A stretch of 64,000 nucleotides of DNA from Chrysogorgia sp. JL179-B06 (GCA_035772405.1 JAYKKM010000045.1:206001-270000), one strand, 5' to 3'; numbered from the stretch's first letter, positions 12,261-21,899 are shown. Notes: generated by a model not told the origin, from the letters alone. Translations and numbers: made by a program.

Positions 12261-14118
12261 GCTTGGCGACCATCTTTTCCGGGCGCGTTGCGATAGTTGT
12301 TGGTGGGAAAAACTTGACGCTTTGATATATCCATAGATGTTGTATACGACTGCACTCAATGTGTCTACGAGTTGCGTTCGTCAACCCAAGATATTTATCG
12401 CGCTATTTTCCCTTAGTTAGCAAATAACGGGGGGCATGCTAACAGTTGCGGTAAGATCGGGTCGCCACGTATCTATATGAACAGGTTTTGTGATTGATTA
12501 TAATGATAGAACAATAGAGTTGCTTTCAAAGAACGAATGACTGTTCCCACCACTGTTGTTCCATGTAAACAATTACTGGGCCTGTTCATTTGGACCGATA
12601 AGATTGTCTTTTTGCGTTTTCCATCATCTATCTATTTGATTAAAGGGTATGGGCAACAACGAATGAGGCGAAAATAGAATTGTGACATTTATATCCGAAG
12701 TATTGAAATAAAACAAATCAAAATTGCACTGTCAAAGTTGTTACTCTTTAATTACCCTTAATTAATATTAATTATTTAATAGTTAATTCTGTAAATATTA
12801 AAGAGGGGCGAGGTTTGTCCCCAATAGATACTACCACAATAAGTACTTTATTTGAAAAGGAACACTAATAATGTATGTATGCATGCATGATGTCACTGAA
12901 GTATTAGTTTTTTTATGAAAATAAATATGTTCACTTTAAATTTGTGTTGTTTGAACTGCGTGATTTGACAAGAACTAATATAAACCCTTTTAATAAGTAC
13001 AGATAATTCAAACATTACGTATGACGTCAATCGCGGAAAATTATTCATTCTGGTATTTATTAAAAGGGTCTATATTTCAGTTAATCTGAAAATCTGAAGT
13101 AATAACTATATCAATTAACTATATTATTATATATAATAAATATACGTACCGTGTTATACTATACGGATGCTTATTCGCAGCGGCATTAAGTCATAGCTCC
13201 AGAGTTAAAAAACAAATATTCCTATATCTTCCGGAGATTTTACCCAAAGTACCTTAAACTTTCAGTATTATTACTTGGGCTACATGTGGTAGCTGAGTCT
13301 AAGTTTCGACTCCGTTTGTTATTTTTTTCGCCACACAAAATGGAAAAATTGTGTAATCCCCCGTCAGCCTTTGCAAACGTGCTCCTAAACATGAGTTCTA
13401 TTAAACCTGTAGTTCTTTCTTTTCGACAGCTTTGTTTTGATCGAGTTGTTCTCTGACTCTGTTGGTAGATTTTAAAAGTAACTGGCATTCATTATAGTCT
13501 TATTGATATCCCGGACAAAGCCGTTTCGAAATCGCTTGTCATCTTTTAGTATAGGCGATCATTGGGTGGTTTGAATAGAAATTGAGTTAATGCAGTATAA
13601 TGGTTTCTATTCATTTGGGAAAATTCATTTTGAAAATAGCGGGGCGAAATAATCGGGTTGTTGCGAACACGTATTTCTAGCACTTACTTTCTAATTACGG
13701 TGCCCAATAGTGGCTTCTCCCATCACGGTGTCGTTGTTCCCTGTGGCAAATTCTACAATGGTACGGCGCTATAGAGATGGTAAAATAAAATTATGCATCT
13801 CAATGTGGCACTACTCAGCCTTGTGTGCAAAGCCGGCGGGTACTGCGATGACAGAGGGTGGGATTGGTTGGAATCACACTAGAAAATTAACACACCTTGG
13901 AAGGGCCTCTCTGCAGTTTGCAGACCCCAAGCACCGAGTCGTCCATCCTTCGCTGTACACAACGCCTCCGCCTAGGCCCATCTGATACACTCGGTAGCGA
14001 ATGTCCACTGTTCCAACATTTTTGTTGGTTCCAATTCTCCCCGTCGAACACCACGGACGTCTGCAAGGACGTCTGCAAGCACTTGGTGCACTTCGAAAAG
14101 GTCCAAATATAGGGTGGC
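12261..14118. other. no firm gene
   Basis: AT-rich sequence. Frames at 13240-13488 (minus) and 13710-13985 (plus) have no motif I know. The block 13890-14110 has open frames on several strands and higher GC than its surroundings, so it may be old coding or transposon sequence. Confidence 0.4.
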
Positions 14119-14300
14119 TTGATCCACTTCAACATCGCCACGGAGATTGGTCAGCTTTGCTTCAAGCCACTGTCGTCCTTGCTGGGTGTAATGCTGGTGG
14201 CAGCCGGTATCCTGACAAACCTGAAAATGCAAAACGCGCCGATCACGAGACACTTAAAACAGAAACTGGTAACCACACCTGTTACCCCACCAGCCAAACG
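14119..14300 (+). other. possible exon with donor site
   Basis: An open plus-strand frame with hydrophobic residues ends at CGGGTAAGTA (14299-14308), a good match to a eukaryotic splice donor. No acceptor or second exon was identified and I do not recognise the peptide. This is a weak candidate only. Confidence 0.2.
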
Positions 14301-14628
14301 GGTAAGTAGGAAATTTATATTAATACTATCATCGAGTAGGTTTTAATACCATATATGATAAAAAAGCAGACTTCCCCAACGTCACAAATATTAACATATA
14401 AATATAAATAAACTATATAAATAGTAAACATTATTATTATTATTATTATTAAATGTCATGTCATAAAACATTCTTTATTTTCATACAGCTATATACAACT
14501 CCGAAACGTTGGTTGTATATCGGTGTATTAAAATAGAGAATATTTTATGATGACATATATTACTTTTAAAATTAGAGTCAAGAACCGTTTTTTTCTATGA
14601 TCTCCTATGCTAAGAAATAGATGTATGC
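14301..14628. other. no recognisable gene
   Basis: AT-rich, with a (TTA)n run at about 14432-14452. Confidence 0.5.
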
Positions 14629-16380
14629 TTACCTGTTTTCCATCCTGAAGCACCAACTTATTTTGTCCCATAGAGCTAGTACCCTAACACCCAATGCTTT
14701 TATGGCTTGCAATTCGACTGTTAAACTTTCCGTAGTACTTGAAGAATTTTCTTTTCTTTTTGAGTTTGACTGTTGGTAAAGTCCAATTTCATTCTCCAAA
14801 GGATCCAAAACTTGTACAAGAGTTTGCAGTGTTATTCCTTCCGGGACAACCAGAAATGCCTTCTTATTTTGATGGCTGGAAATGGAGGCACTGTCCATTG
14901 GACGCGACGTACTGACAGAAGGATCTAATGGAGTTGAGAATTTTCTTCTTTTGTGAATTATTGTTGGATCTTCCAAGTACATGTCCTTTTCTATCGAAAT
15001 TATAGTTCTTGTTGCCATGATGATGTTAAATATGGCTTCCAGTTCCTTGTGGAATGCCAAATAGCTTCTTCCCACCCTCAACATTCCAATCCTCAAAACC
15101 AGTTCATCCTTTGTGCTGCAATCCAAGATGTTGTGCAATCAGAGAATTTCTCGAAGCCTTTATACTGACATTTTAGCTAATGCAGTGACAGAATGTGGAA
15201 GAGAAGAGAGTTTACCATTGTATCCAGCAAGGGCAGCTGGTGGGTTTCGATTAATCTCAACAACACGCTTTACACATTCGTGTTTTCTGCCTTCCACCGA
15301 AACGCCGTTTTTCTGACACAGCTCTTCCTCCAAACAATTCTGTATTATTTCGTAGTCATCTCTGTAAATTCCAGAGTATGGCAATTTCTTCCCATAAACT
15401 GTTTTTAACCGGTTGGTAATGTAGGTCATCTTCATTCTTTCAGCATTCACTGTCACTGAGAAAAGTTGTTCTTCGTCATTAAAAACAAAATTTTCTTTTC
15501 CGATCCCACGCAAAGCAATACATGGTTACTTTTCCCGCCATGTGTTCCATGTTTTCCAGATGTCTTGATCTCCAATATCATAATTTTTATGAATAGCTTT
15601 ACTGGAAAATTGTTCATTAGAAAGAGCGTGGTTCTGGGCAGCATGGACGCGTTCAACAGGATTTATTTTGCTATGATATTCAGCAAATGATTTCTGCATA
15701 ACTGAGTTAAGCCCAAGTAGCCTTGTTAAGCGAACCAACCACATTTTCACAATCGGACTTGACGCGGATTCGGAGGGACCATTGTCCACGATAAAAACAA
15801 AATGCTCCTTCAATTTTCCTGTCTCAGGGTTTCGAAAAAAATGATCAAGTGCGCGATTGACCATTAAAAGAAAAATCTCATTAAACGCACGTTGGACAGT
15901 TTCTAGCTCAAAGTAAGAAAGATTGAGGAGTGCAGATGCTACTCCAGTCCCTCTTATCGCATAACAAAATCTTCATCCGCTTTCCCTTCTAAATTCAAAT
16001 CAGTTTCTATAAAAAGGTGACTCATAGGAGTGATAGCATTATGAGCTACTCTAGCCCAGTCGTGATTGGGAAGGCGTATTTTTCGCCAACTTTTCCCAGG
16101 TTTGTGGACAGGCGACACATTGCATGGATTTTGGCCTTTGCATCCTTAAAGTCGACCATGACGTTGTTTGGAAACAAATGAGCGTAATCCAATGTAAGAT
16201 TGACGTTGCGAATTCACCACGAATTGTTCTACTCCAGTCTGTGGGGGTTTGTGTAGCAAAAGGCAAGCATTAATTCCTCTGCCAGTATGGTGTCGTTTTG
16301 CTTAGTTAAAGCAAGAAGAGAGGCTGATGTTAAATCCCTCTGGAGCCAATGAGTAGTAATATATGTATATATATATATAT
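14629..16380 (-). pseudogene. DDE-type transposase/integrase-like gene, 3' half
   Basis: Read on the minus strand, fragments at about 16330-16020, 15864-15526, 15513-15160 and 15138-14629 belong to one protein. The piece 15864-15526 has an RNase-H-like signature: F-I-V-D-N-G-P (Asp27 of that fragment) and, 44 residues on, N-P-V-E-R-V-H (Glu71). This is the spacing and flavour of the second and third acidic residues of a DDE catalytic core. The following fragments show no motif I know. At least one stop (near 16030) and several frame changes interrupt it. The 5' half of the same gene appears to be 43098-45022, on the far side of the 26.7-kb viral element, so the virus-like element split it. 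Exact family unknown; similar proteins occur in multiple copies in aquatic invertebrates as far as I recall. Confidence 0.5.
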
Positions 16381-16615
16381 TAACAATGCGAAAGGGATTG
16401 GCACTAGCTCTTAACCAATTAGAATGCAGTATTGATTTGAATTGACCAATCAGAGAAAAGGGTATCTCATTATTTCCAGGGTGGTGTCCCAAAATGAGTC
16501 AAGCTGTGAGCTAGTTAATAACTAATAGTTCAGGAGGGGAAGTCAATTCAAATCAATACTTATTGAAATTTGATCATTGGTTAAGAGCCAAGTGCCAACC
16601 CCTTTCGCATTGTTA
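16381..16615. repeat. left terminal foldback
   Basis: Within the terminal repeat, 16381-16447 and 16543-16615 are imperfect inverted copies: both outer edges read TAACAATGCGAAAGGG, and both carry the AATTGA/TCAATT and TTAACCAAT blocks. The end could therefore fold into a hairpin with a loop of about 95 bases. The right end has the equivalent structure. Outer arm matches outer arm and inner matches inner between the two element ends. Confidence 0.8.
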
Positions 16616-17328
16616 AGAGTGATGGTGGTTGTTGTTGTTTTACTTGTCCTTTTCGCGTCGGGAAGGAAACATGGCCGCCACGCGCACGAAGTGAAAAATA
16701 ATAAAAAAATGTCTTTTGGAAAAAAAAGTTGTTAATGGTTGGAAAATATATATTTGAAAAAAAAATGATAAGATTTATGTGAATTAGTAGTAATAGTATT
16801 TTTAAAAAAATTAAAAAAATTAAAAAAATATTAAAAAAATAAAAATATATAAAAAATGGTTGAAATATTTTTATAAATAGAACGTTGAATTGTATTTTAT
16901 AAAAAAAAAAGGAATTGTAACAAAGTATTTTTAAAAAAAAAATAAGAAAAATGAGTGCGCGCGCGACGGAGATGTTACCTCAACGACGACCAGAGCTTGA
17001 ATGAGGTGTAAGAGGATATACCGGAAGTAAATAGGGTATTATTTTTTTGGAAAAGGTTTTTTGGGAAAAGGCGTGTCCGGAAGTAGAGATACGTTTATAC
17101 AGTTAGTATATATAGCGCATTGAATTATGAGTTGAATAAGTGCTGTCGCAGATGCTAGATGAAAATTTAGTTGCAGAATTTTCGTGTTTCATCTAATTGA
17201 TGATCAGACAAATACTGGTCACCAATTATATGAAACACTAAACATCTGTTACTAAATATTCTGTTCTTGTTCTATCACAGCTCTTTAACTCCATCTAGCA
17301 AAAGACGTCAGTACTTGCTTTGCATTAG

Positions 17329-17344
17329 TCACCTTGAATGACCT
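17329..17344 (-). promoter_or_regulatory. DR4 nuclear-receptor-like element in left terminal repeat
   Basis: On the minus strand this reads AGGTCA-ttca-AGGTGA, two half-sites in direct repeat spaced by four bases; a further AGGTGA abuts it without spacing. The right terminal repeat has the same arrangement. The pattern is that bound by RXR/COUP-type nuclear receptors; binding here is inferred only. Confidence 0.35.
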
Positions 17345-17602
17345 TCACCTTTGTCTGATAGTGAAACGTATTTTGGGAAAAAGATACGATTAAGATTTTT
17401 GGGTGGTTTTTTTTTTTTAAATGATTTTTTTTTTTATAGGGTGGGAATTGGTCCTAGTGTGTGGAAATGGGAAGAATAATCCATTCTTCCCAAATTTATT
17501 ACTAGAGGGTTGTTATGTGTTTATTTTAAATATATATATATATACAAAATATACACTTTAATATAGAGGTAGATCCAGTAACGCAATGTACAAGCACTTT
17601 CG

Positions 17603-18353
17603 TGATTCACATGAAATGTTTTTATTATAAAAAAATAAAATTTATACAAGAGAAAAAATTAATATGTCCTCGACAGTTTTTTTAATCTTAATATTTTTAT
17701 GCAAAAGATAATAAATATCTTCTTTCTCCGATAATATTTTTATTTTTCTTCCAGATTCTCCATAATTGATAATATTATTAGGGTTACTTCATAGGGTTGT
17801 TGTTCCTTGCCATATTTTTTTATTATTTTACATTTGCCTGTATTACATAATGTTACAGGTTTGCAATCCTCTACAAAATATATATATTCAGGATAATCTA
17901 TTTGAAGATATTTACATGAAAAATAGCGTTGTAAAGTATTTGTGGTTTTATCCAAAAAGGTTACAGTATTAACACAATGACTATAATAATGTAATATGGA
18001 CATTTTTTTATTCTCAGCAATGATAAAGTTTTTTTATTTTAAACACCTTATATATATATTTTTTTGGAACTAAAAAAAAAATTTCGGGGTATAATACCCT
18101 GTGGTGAGATTGCACGATCCTATGCTGAAGATTTCCACCATCGCGCAATGTACAAGCACTTTCGATATATTGTGTGTGCTTTTGTATATATTTTTGTCTT
18201 AAAAAAGTAAAAATAAAAACAAAAAATAAATATATATAATATTTTTTGATATGGAATTGGAAAAAATTTAATGTATTTTTATGAAATCAGAGCATTAAAA
18301 AAGGATCAACTGAGTGTGTGTGAAACCCATTTTGGACTGTGTATTAGTACAGG
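17603..18353. other. insertion in left arm and leader region
   Basis: 17740-18003 on the minus strand is an 87-codon frame with five Cys, not recognised. At about 18085-18146 a short piece closely resembles bases 18570-18630 of the following gene, so a fragment of that gene was duplicated. 18146-18235 resumes similarity to the right arm (41310-41390). The remainder is AT-rich leader sequence before the gene at 18354. Confidence 0.45.
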
Positions 18354-18779
18354 ATGTACATGCCCCGACGAAAGACTTGGTCGTTTATGTCTCGTAATGA
18401 AGAAATCGGTAATAAATTGTTTGAGGAAGCGAAATTAATTGGTACTCCTTCTTGTAAAATTAAATTGGATAAAATCTCGTTTTTTGAATGCAGTTGTGAA
18501 ACTGGAAATGAAAGTAATGGATATATTCAAGGTGTGGTTATATTTAAAGTAGCAAACGATGGTGTTTGGGGTAATATAATACCCTACTGTAGCGACATTG
18601 TTCGATCCTATCCTGAAGATTTCTACCATCGTAAGGGTCGAACCAACGATCCCTCTACACTTATTCGATATGGAAAACGTTGTGGAAAAATGGGGAAATT
18701 GTGGAATCGTGAAAGATCTTTGAAATTGGCAAAATATAAAAGAGAGTGGCGAAAAAAAAAAATCTTAAAAAAACGTTAA
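18354..18779 (+). CDS. Polinton protein with possible degenerate Rep-like fold
   Basis: A 141-residue protein, paralogous to the broken gene at 34221-34675. Shared blocks are R-K-T-W-[ST]-F near the N-terminus, I-G-T-P-S-C (about 31-36), I-S-F-F-E-C-S-C (about 42-49), a G-x2-x-FK strand (about 58-66), and D-x-Y-H-x2-G-R-T with T-L-I-x-Y-G-x-R in the second half. The order recalls HUH Rep proteins of CRESS-DNA viruses (motif I aromatic strand, motif II ending QG, Tyr/Lys motif III), but the paired His residues and a clear catalytic Tyr are not present. I therefore call it Rep-like only as a hypothesis. The C-terminus is very basic (KKKILKKR), which fits nucleic-acid binding. The ATG at 18354 corresponds to the start of the paralogue. 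Confidence 0.5.
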   Translation: MYMPRRKTWSFMSRNEEIGNKLFEEAKLIGTPSCKIKLDKISFFECSCETGNESNGYIQGVVIFKVANDGVWGNIIPYCSDIVRSYPEDFYHRKGRTNDPSTLIRYGKRCGKMGKLWNRERSLKLAKYKREWRKKKILKKR

Positions 18780-18796
18780 ATAATACTTAAAACAAG

Positions 18797-19000
18797 ATGT
18801 TTTGTTCGTACTGTTGTATGGGTGTTAAACACTGGGAACATTTTGCAATGTATTATACATGTAGAAAATGCTATGTCAACAGACAATATTGTGAATTTTG
18901 TAAAAGATATTACTCAAGATTACTTACTACTAAATTGATGTATAGTTGTAAATGTAGCGATAGAATAAAAAGATGGAAACAAAGATATAATATTGAATAA
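18797..19000 (+). CDS. small Cys-rich protein, copy 1
   Basis: A 67-residue protein with Cys pairs F-C-S-Y-C-C, C-R-K-C (about 26-29), C-E-F-C (about 36-39) and C-K-C (about 55-57), a pattern that suggests two zinc-binding knuckles. It ends with a basic tail, R-I-K-R-W-K-Q-R. It starts 17 bases after the Rep-like gene and is followed directly by a second copy. Function unknown. Confidence 0.55.
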   Translation: MFCSYCCMGVKHWEHFAMYYTCRKCYVNRQYCEFCKRYYSRLLTTKLMYSCKCSDRIKRWKQRYNIE

Positions 19001-19021
19001 AAAATTAATACTTAAAACAAG

Positions 19022-19225
19022 ATGTTTTGTTCGTACTAGGGTATGCATGTTCAATACTGGGAACATTTTGTAATGCATTATACATGTAGAAAATGTAATG
19101 TCAACAAACATTATTGTGAATTTTGTAAAATAATTTACTCGAGAAGAATTACTACTAAATTGATGTATAACTGTAAATGTAGCGATAGAATAAAAAGATG
19201 GAAACAAAGATATAATATTGAATAA
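19022..19225 (+). CDS. small Cys-rich protein, copy 2, with early stop
   Basis: Tandem duplicate of the previous gene, about 85% identical at the protein level. The first ATG (19022) reads five codons and meets TAG at 19037 where copy 1 has TGT. A second ATG at 19043 would give a 60-residue protein that keeps three of the Cys pairs. Either it starts there or the gene is dead. The spacer between the copies repeats the sequence before copy 1. Confidence 0.5.
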
Positions 19226-19436
19226 AAAAATTTTATTACAACAAAAATTCGTTTTTTATTTTTTTACAAAATAGAGGGTTAAGAAGCGATTGTATAGTTT
19301 TTTCCTACAAAAAGAAAATAAAAAATGTTTTTTTAAAAAAAAAAAGTTTTTTCCTATATAAACATTGTTAGAGAAACAAAAAATGAAAACCGATCGTTGT
19401 TGTGTAGGAATTATTTTTCACCTATAAAAAATTATA
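19226..19436. promoter_or_regulatory. AT-rich leader before the core-protein gene
   Basis: Long A and T runs; CTATAAAAAATTATA at about 19424-19438 touches the ATG, so it is either a TATA-like word for a later start or simply composition. No other signal. Confidence 0.3.
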
Positions 19437-19625
19437 ATGGGTAGACAAAAAGGTGGATTGTATTTACCCACTAGGAATAGGTTTCAAATAGGGTCTGGAC
19501 GTAGAAAAAGAAAACAAATACGAAGTAGGGGTAGGAAAATAAAAACAAAACAAAAAGGAGGAATCTTCAGTTGGGTTCTAAAACCTGGGATAGCAATGGC
19601 GAAAGCACTGGCTGGTGGGGGGTAA
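19437..19625 (+). CDS. adenovirus pX (mu)-like basic core protein
   Basis: A 62-residue, Arg/Lys-rich protein with a hydrophobic C-terminal segment (about 45-59). Gly-Gly pairs occur at 6-7, 41-42 and 60-61; the contexts Q-K-G-G-L, Q-K-G-G-I and A-L-A-G-G resemble adenain-type cleavage sites. Adintoviruses and adenoviruses carry such a condensing core peptide (pX/mu) that is processed by the virion protease. Downstream, in another frame, 19626-19680 repeats K-Q-K-G-G and further basic residues, so the gene may be truncated by a frameshift. No protease gene is seen in the element. Confidence 0.55.
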   Translation: MGRQKGGLYLPTRNRFQIGSGRRKRKQIRSRGRKIKTKQKGGIFSWVLKPGIAMAKALAGGG

Positions 19626-19768
19626 AAAGAAAACAAAAAGGAGGGTTTTTGGGGAAGAAGAAGAATGTTTGATGGTATTTCAAAAGGGATCATTAAGGAT
19701 CTTTATAAATAGCAGCTGTTTTTATATTTTTTGTATCAGTTCTACTTCTGGTTATCTACAGTAAAAGA

Positions 19769-20035
19769 ATGTCCTCTAACTCACCCTTGCTCTGCCCACC
19801 TCATCATCTTGTAAAAAAAATGAAAAATGTTAAAGCAGTGTTACTAGAATGTACAAAAATTCCATTTCTACATCCTGAGGAGGGTGAACGTGACGGATTT
19901 TATAAAATATTATTAAAAGCTGATATGAATGATGGTCAAAAGTATATATATTCTTATTTGCAAGACGATTATTCAGATAAAATTGGTGAGATCATTGGTT
20001 TTACGGACGAAGAAAATTTTAAAGAAACAAAATGA
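19769..20035 (+). CDS. small paralogue family, member 1
   Basis: An 88-residue protein. It has the family pattern: L-L-x-C-x-K-I (about 26-32), a strand F-Y-K-I-L-L (about 45-50), the hallmark K-Y-I-Y-S-Y (about 58-63), then G-E-I-I-G-F near the end. The predicted alternation of beta strands suggests a small beta domain. It overlaps the next gene by four bases (ATGA). No known function. Confidence 0.6.
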   Translation: MSSNSPLLCPPHHLVKKMKNVKAVLLECTKIPFLHPEEGERDGFYKILLKADMNDGQKYIYSYLQDDYSDKIGEIIGFTDEENFKETK

Positions 20036-20283
20036 ATCATATATTGTTCTGCACCCCTGAAGACATAGTAAAAAGTTTGGGAAATGTAAGGTTAATAAGA
20101 TGTGATAAAGTTACTATATTCCTTGAAGATTGTGTTCATTTTTATAAATTAGTATTTCATTGTAAGAGTGAAAAGGAGGATGAAAAGTTTCTATATACCT
20201 ACACACGTTTTGATCAAACGTTGAATATTGGAAAGTTTGTGAAATTTAAAGAGAACAACATAAATACTGCGACATTTGTATAA
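20032..20283 (+). CDS. small paralogue family, member 2
   Basis: An 83-residue protein beginning within the stop of member 1 (ATGA overlap). Family blocks: V-R-L-I-R-C-D-K-V (about 19-27), F-Y-K-L-V-F (about 37-42), K-F-L-Y-T-Y (about 53-58), G-K-F-V-K-F-K-E (about 68-75). Function unknown; probably co-transcribed with member 1. Confidence 0.6.
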   Translation: MNHILFCTPEDIVKSLGNVRLIRCDKVTIFLEDCVHFYKLVFHCKSEKEDEKFLYTYTRFDQTLNIGKFVKFKENNINTATFV

Positions 20284-20308
20284 AAAAGACATTCAGCTGT
20301 TATTAGAG

Positions 20309-20546
20309 ATGGAGAATCCCTCATTCATATGCCCCCCAAGATTTTATAAAAGTTCTAGCTGGCGATGGAGATGGAGATTTAATTTTATTAAAATGTGAAA
20401 AAATAAATACCATAGGGGTATTTGATGAGTATTTTCTATACAAAATAATATTACAAAATAATAAAATCAACGGGGTTCCAAAGTATATATATACCTATTC
20501 ATCAAATGATCAGACAAACCTGATTGGAACTGCAGTTAGATTTTAA
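20309..20546 (+). pseudogene. small paralogue family, member 3, frameshifted
   Basis: The ATG at 20309 reads 29 codons to a stop. The family blocks L-I-L-L-K-C-E-K-I, L-Y-K-I-I-L, K-Y-I-Y-T-Y and G-T-A-V-R-F lie in another frame that ends at 20546. One indel, near 20335-20365, accounts for the break. It is missed by a simple frame scan because neither part is long. Confidence 0.6.
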
Positions 20547-20573
20547 AATGACAAGTCAAGAATCAAAGAGAAA

Positions 20574-20900
20574 ATGAATCAGTACCAAGAAATGGATATA
20601 TTTCAGTTTAAAAAAGAAGTATGTACTCCACAAGCAAAATTACGTTTATTAGACTCTATACCGCTTCCAAAAACAGAACCCAGATGCATAATTACAGAAT
20701 TGCAATTGTATCGTTTATATTTTAAAGATGAAAGTAATGGATGTTATTATACGAGAAGATTTGATTTACCAATGGTACGTTTATTGGGTAAAAATGTACG
20801 TCTTACTGAACAATATTTATTTGTTACCTTTAATTTCTTATCTATAACCCCTGTAAATATTAAGAAAAATAAAAAAACTGTTTTGTTTGCTATAAAATAG
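20574..20900 (+). CDS. small paralogue family, member 4
   Basis: A 108-residue protein. Divergent family member: L-R-L-L-D-S-I-P (about 23-30), L-Y-R-L-Y-F (about 47-52), C-Y-Y-T-R-R in place of K-Y-I-Y-T-Y, and L-L-G-K-N-V-R-L (about 70-77), followed by an extra basic C-terminal extension. Function unknown. Confidence 0.5.
   Translation: MNQYQEMDIFQFKKEVCTPQAKLRLLDSIPLPKTEPRCIITELQLYRLYFKDESNGCYYTRRFDLPMVRLLGKNVRLTEQYLFVTFNFLSITPVNIKKNKKTVLFAIK
20889..20900 (+). promoter_or_regulatory. TATA-like box for member 5
   Basis: GCTATAAAATAG lies about 30 bases before the ATG at 20921 and overlaps the end of member 4. The leader that follows, TTTTTTTGAAAAATGAATG, is almost identical to the one before the gene at 21900, which has its own CTATAAAA at about 21852. 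Confidence 0.45.
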
Positions 20901-20920
20901 TGTTTCAATTTTTTTGAAAA

Positions 20921-21185
20921 ATGAATGATAGTGAATTTAAAAAAAGGAATGGATGATCCGAATTATGTTCCCCCAGAACATCTTGCAGAGATTTATAAAA
21001 AATCTAATATGATGTTATTATCATGTGTAAAAGAAGATTATTTTAAAGATATTTTTAAACCGTGTTATAAGTTATTAGTATACATATGTGAAATGGGTAG
21101 CGATGATCAGTATATATATACCTATGTAACAAATGACTGTACACATTTGAAAGGACGGTTTATACAATTTAAAGAAATAGAATAA
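20921..21185 (+). CDS. small paralogue family, member 5 (start ambiguous)
   Basis: The frame from 20925 gives 86 residues with blocks M-M-L-L-S-C, C-Y-K-L-L-V, Q-Y-I-Y-T-Y and G-R-F-I-Q-F-K-E. The leader resembles that of the gene at 21900, whose start aligns with the ATG at 20921, not 20925; that frame fails at an A7 run (20938-20944). A one-base change in that run is likely. Its stop overlaps the next ATG. Confidence 0.55.
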
Positions 21186-21361
21186 TGGAAAAAAAGATTG
21201 AAAAGAATGATTGTTGGGTTTTTAATGGAAAATTTTCTCCACTCAAATATATTGGAATTAAAAAAAAAGAATTTGTTGCTAACACTTGGGTTTTTAGTGG
21301 AACTTCACCATCACTTCTATATAAAGGAGTAAAAATAAAGGAAACTATTCACATGCAATGA
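21185..21361 (+). CDS. 58-residue protein with internal repeat
   Basis: ATG at 21185 overlaps the stop of member 5; TGA at 21359. Two halves repeat: W-V-F-N-G-K-F-S-P-L-K-Y-I-G-I-K and W-V-F-S-G-T-S-P-S-L-L-Y-K-G-V-K. The spacing is about 27 residues. It is basic and unrelated to the paralogue family as far as I can see. Function unknown. Confidence 0.4.
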   Translation: MEKKIEKNDCWVFNGKFSPLKYIGIKKKEFVANTWVFSGTSPSLLYKGVKIKETIHMQ

Positions 21362-21386
21362 CTCTGTGAAAGAGTTGGTGAAAAAA

Positions 21387-21767
21387 ATGGCTGAATTTGA
21401 TGAGGATGATTGTTTTTATGTATCTTTGAAACTCTTGATAGATGATTATCAAGATTCCAATTTAAAGTTGATGCATTGGTGTGAACATACACTTTATAAA
21501 TACGGATGTGCTTATACCGCCTATGATTGCTATTTTAAAGATGATAATATAGAATCCCGACTTAATCATTTGGTAAAAACAGCTACAAGATTCAGATTAT
21601 CTCAAGAAAAAGATATATGGCTTTTTAAAACAACGATATTGCATCAATACAATCCTTACCACCAACCCCTTCAAAAGGACGATGATCTTATCGGGGAATA
21701 TGTAGTGTTTATAAAAATTTTTTATGAACATCTAGAAATGTATAAGTTGGTGAAAAAAAATAAATGA
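21387..21767 (+). CDS. small paralogue family, divergent member 6
   Basis: 126 residues from the ATG at 21387. The upstream in-frame GTG at 21366 is not needed. Acidic N-terminus (E-F-D-E-D-D). Similarity to the family is limited to a D-L-I-G-E-Y-V-V-F segment near residue 105 and a preceding hydrophobic strand; the first half, with Cys/Tyr-rich L-Y-K-Y-G-C-A-Y, differs. Could be an unrelated protein. Confidence 0.4.
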   Translation: MAEFDEDDCFYVSLKLLIDDYQDSNLKLMHWCEHTLYKYGCAYTAYDCYFKDDNIESRLNHLVKTATRFRLSQEKDIWLFKTTILHQYNPYHQPLQKDDDLIGEYVVFIKIFYEHLEMYKLVKKNK

Positions 21768-21899
21768 TCTTTCACAAACTCTTAGAAGATGAACTTGTTA
21801 AGAAAAATATTTTTGTAATTAATTTTTATAAAAAATAAAAAAAACTGTATACTATAAAAACAGCGTGTGTGTTGTGATTTTTTATTAGTTTTTTGAAAA

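Larger units (their letters stand above)
16381..17602. repeat. left terminal inverted repeat
   Basis: It matches the reverse complement of 41372-43097 over essentially its whole length: the outer foldback, the GC-richer block with GTGGCGGCCATGTTTCC on the far arm, a block around 17000-17100 with two CCGGAAGTA words, and the AT-rich inner part. The right arm carries about 480 extra bases (41905-42390) that hold a small gene. A further stretch, 18146-18235, also matches the right arm, so an insertion of about 540 bp separates it from the main left arm. Confidence 0.85.

Noticed and set aside
16381..16615. Terminal foldback as an independent MITE inserted at both ends
   Set aside because: Both ends carry it at the exact boundary, with matching outer and inner arms, and the interrupted gene resumes right outside it. 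It remains an alternative until other copies are seen.
17150..17250. Hammerhead ribozyme in the viral terminal repeat (CTGATCATC...GATGAAAC)
   Set aside because: The core CTGANGA is not present and no helix II can form.
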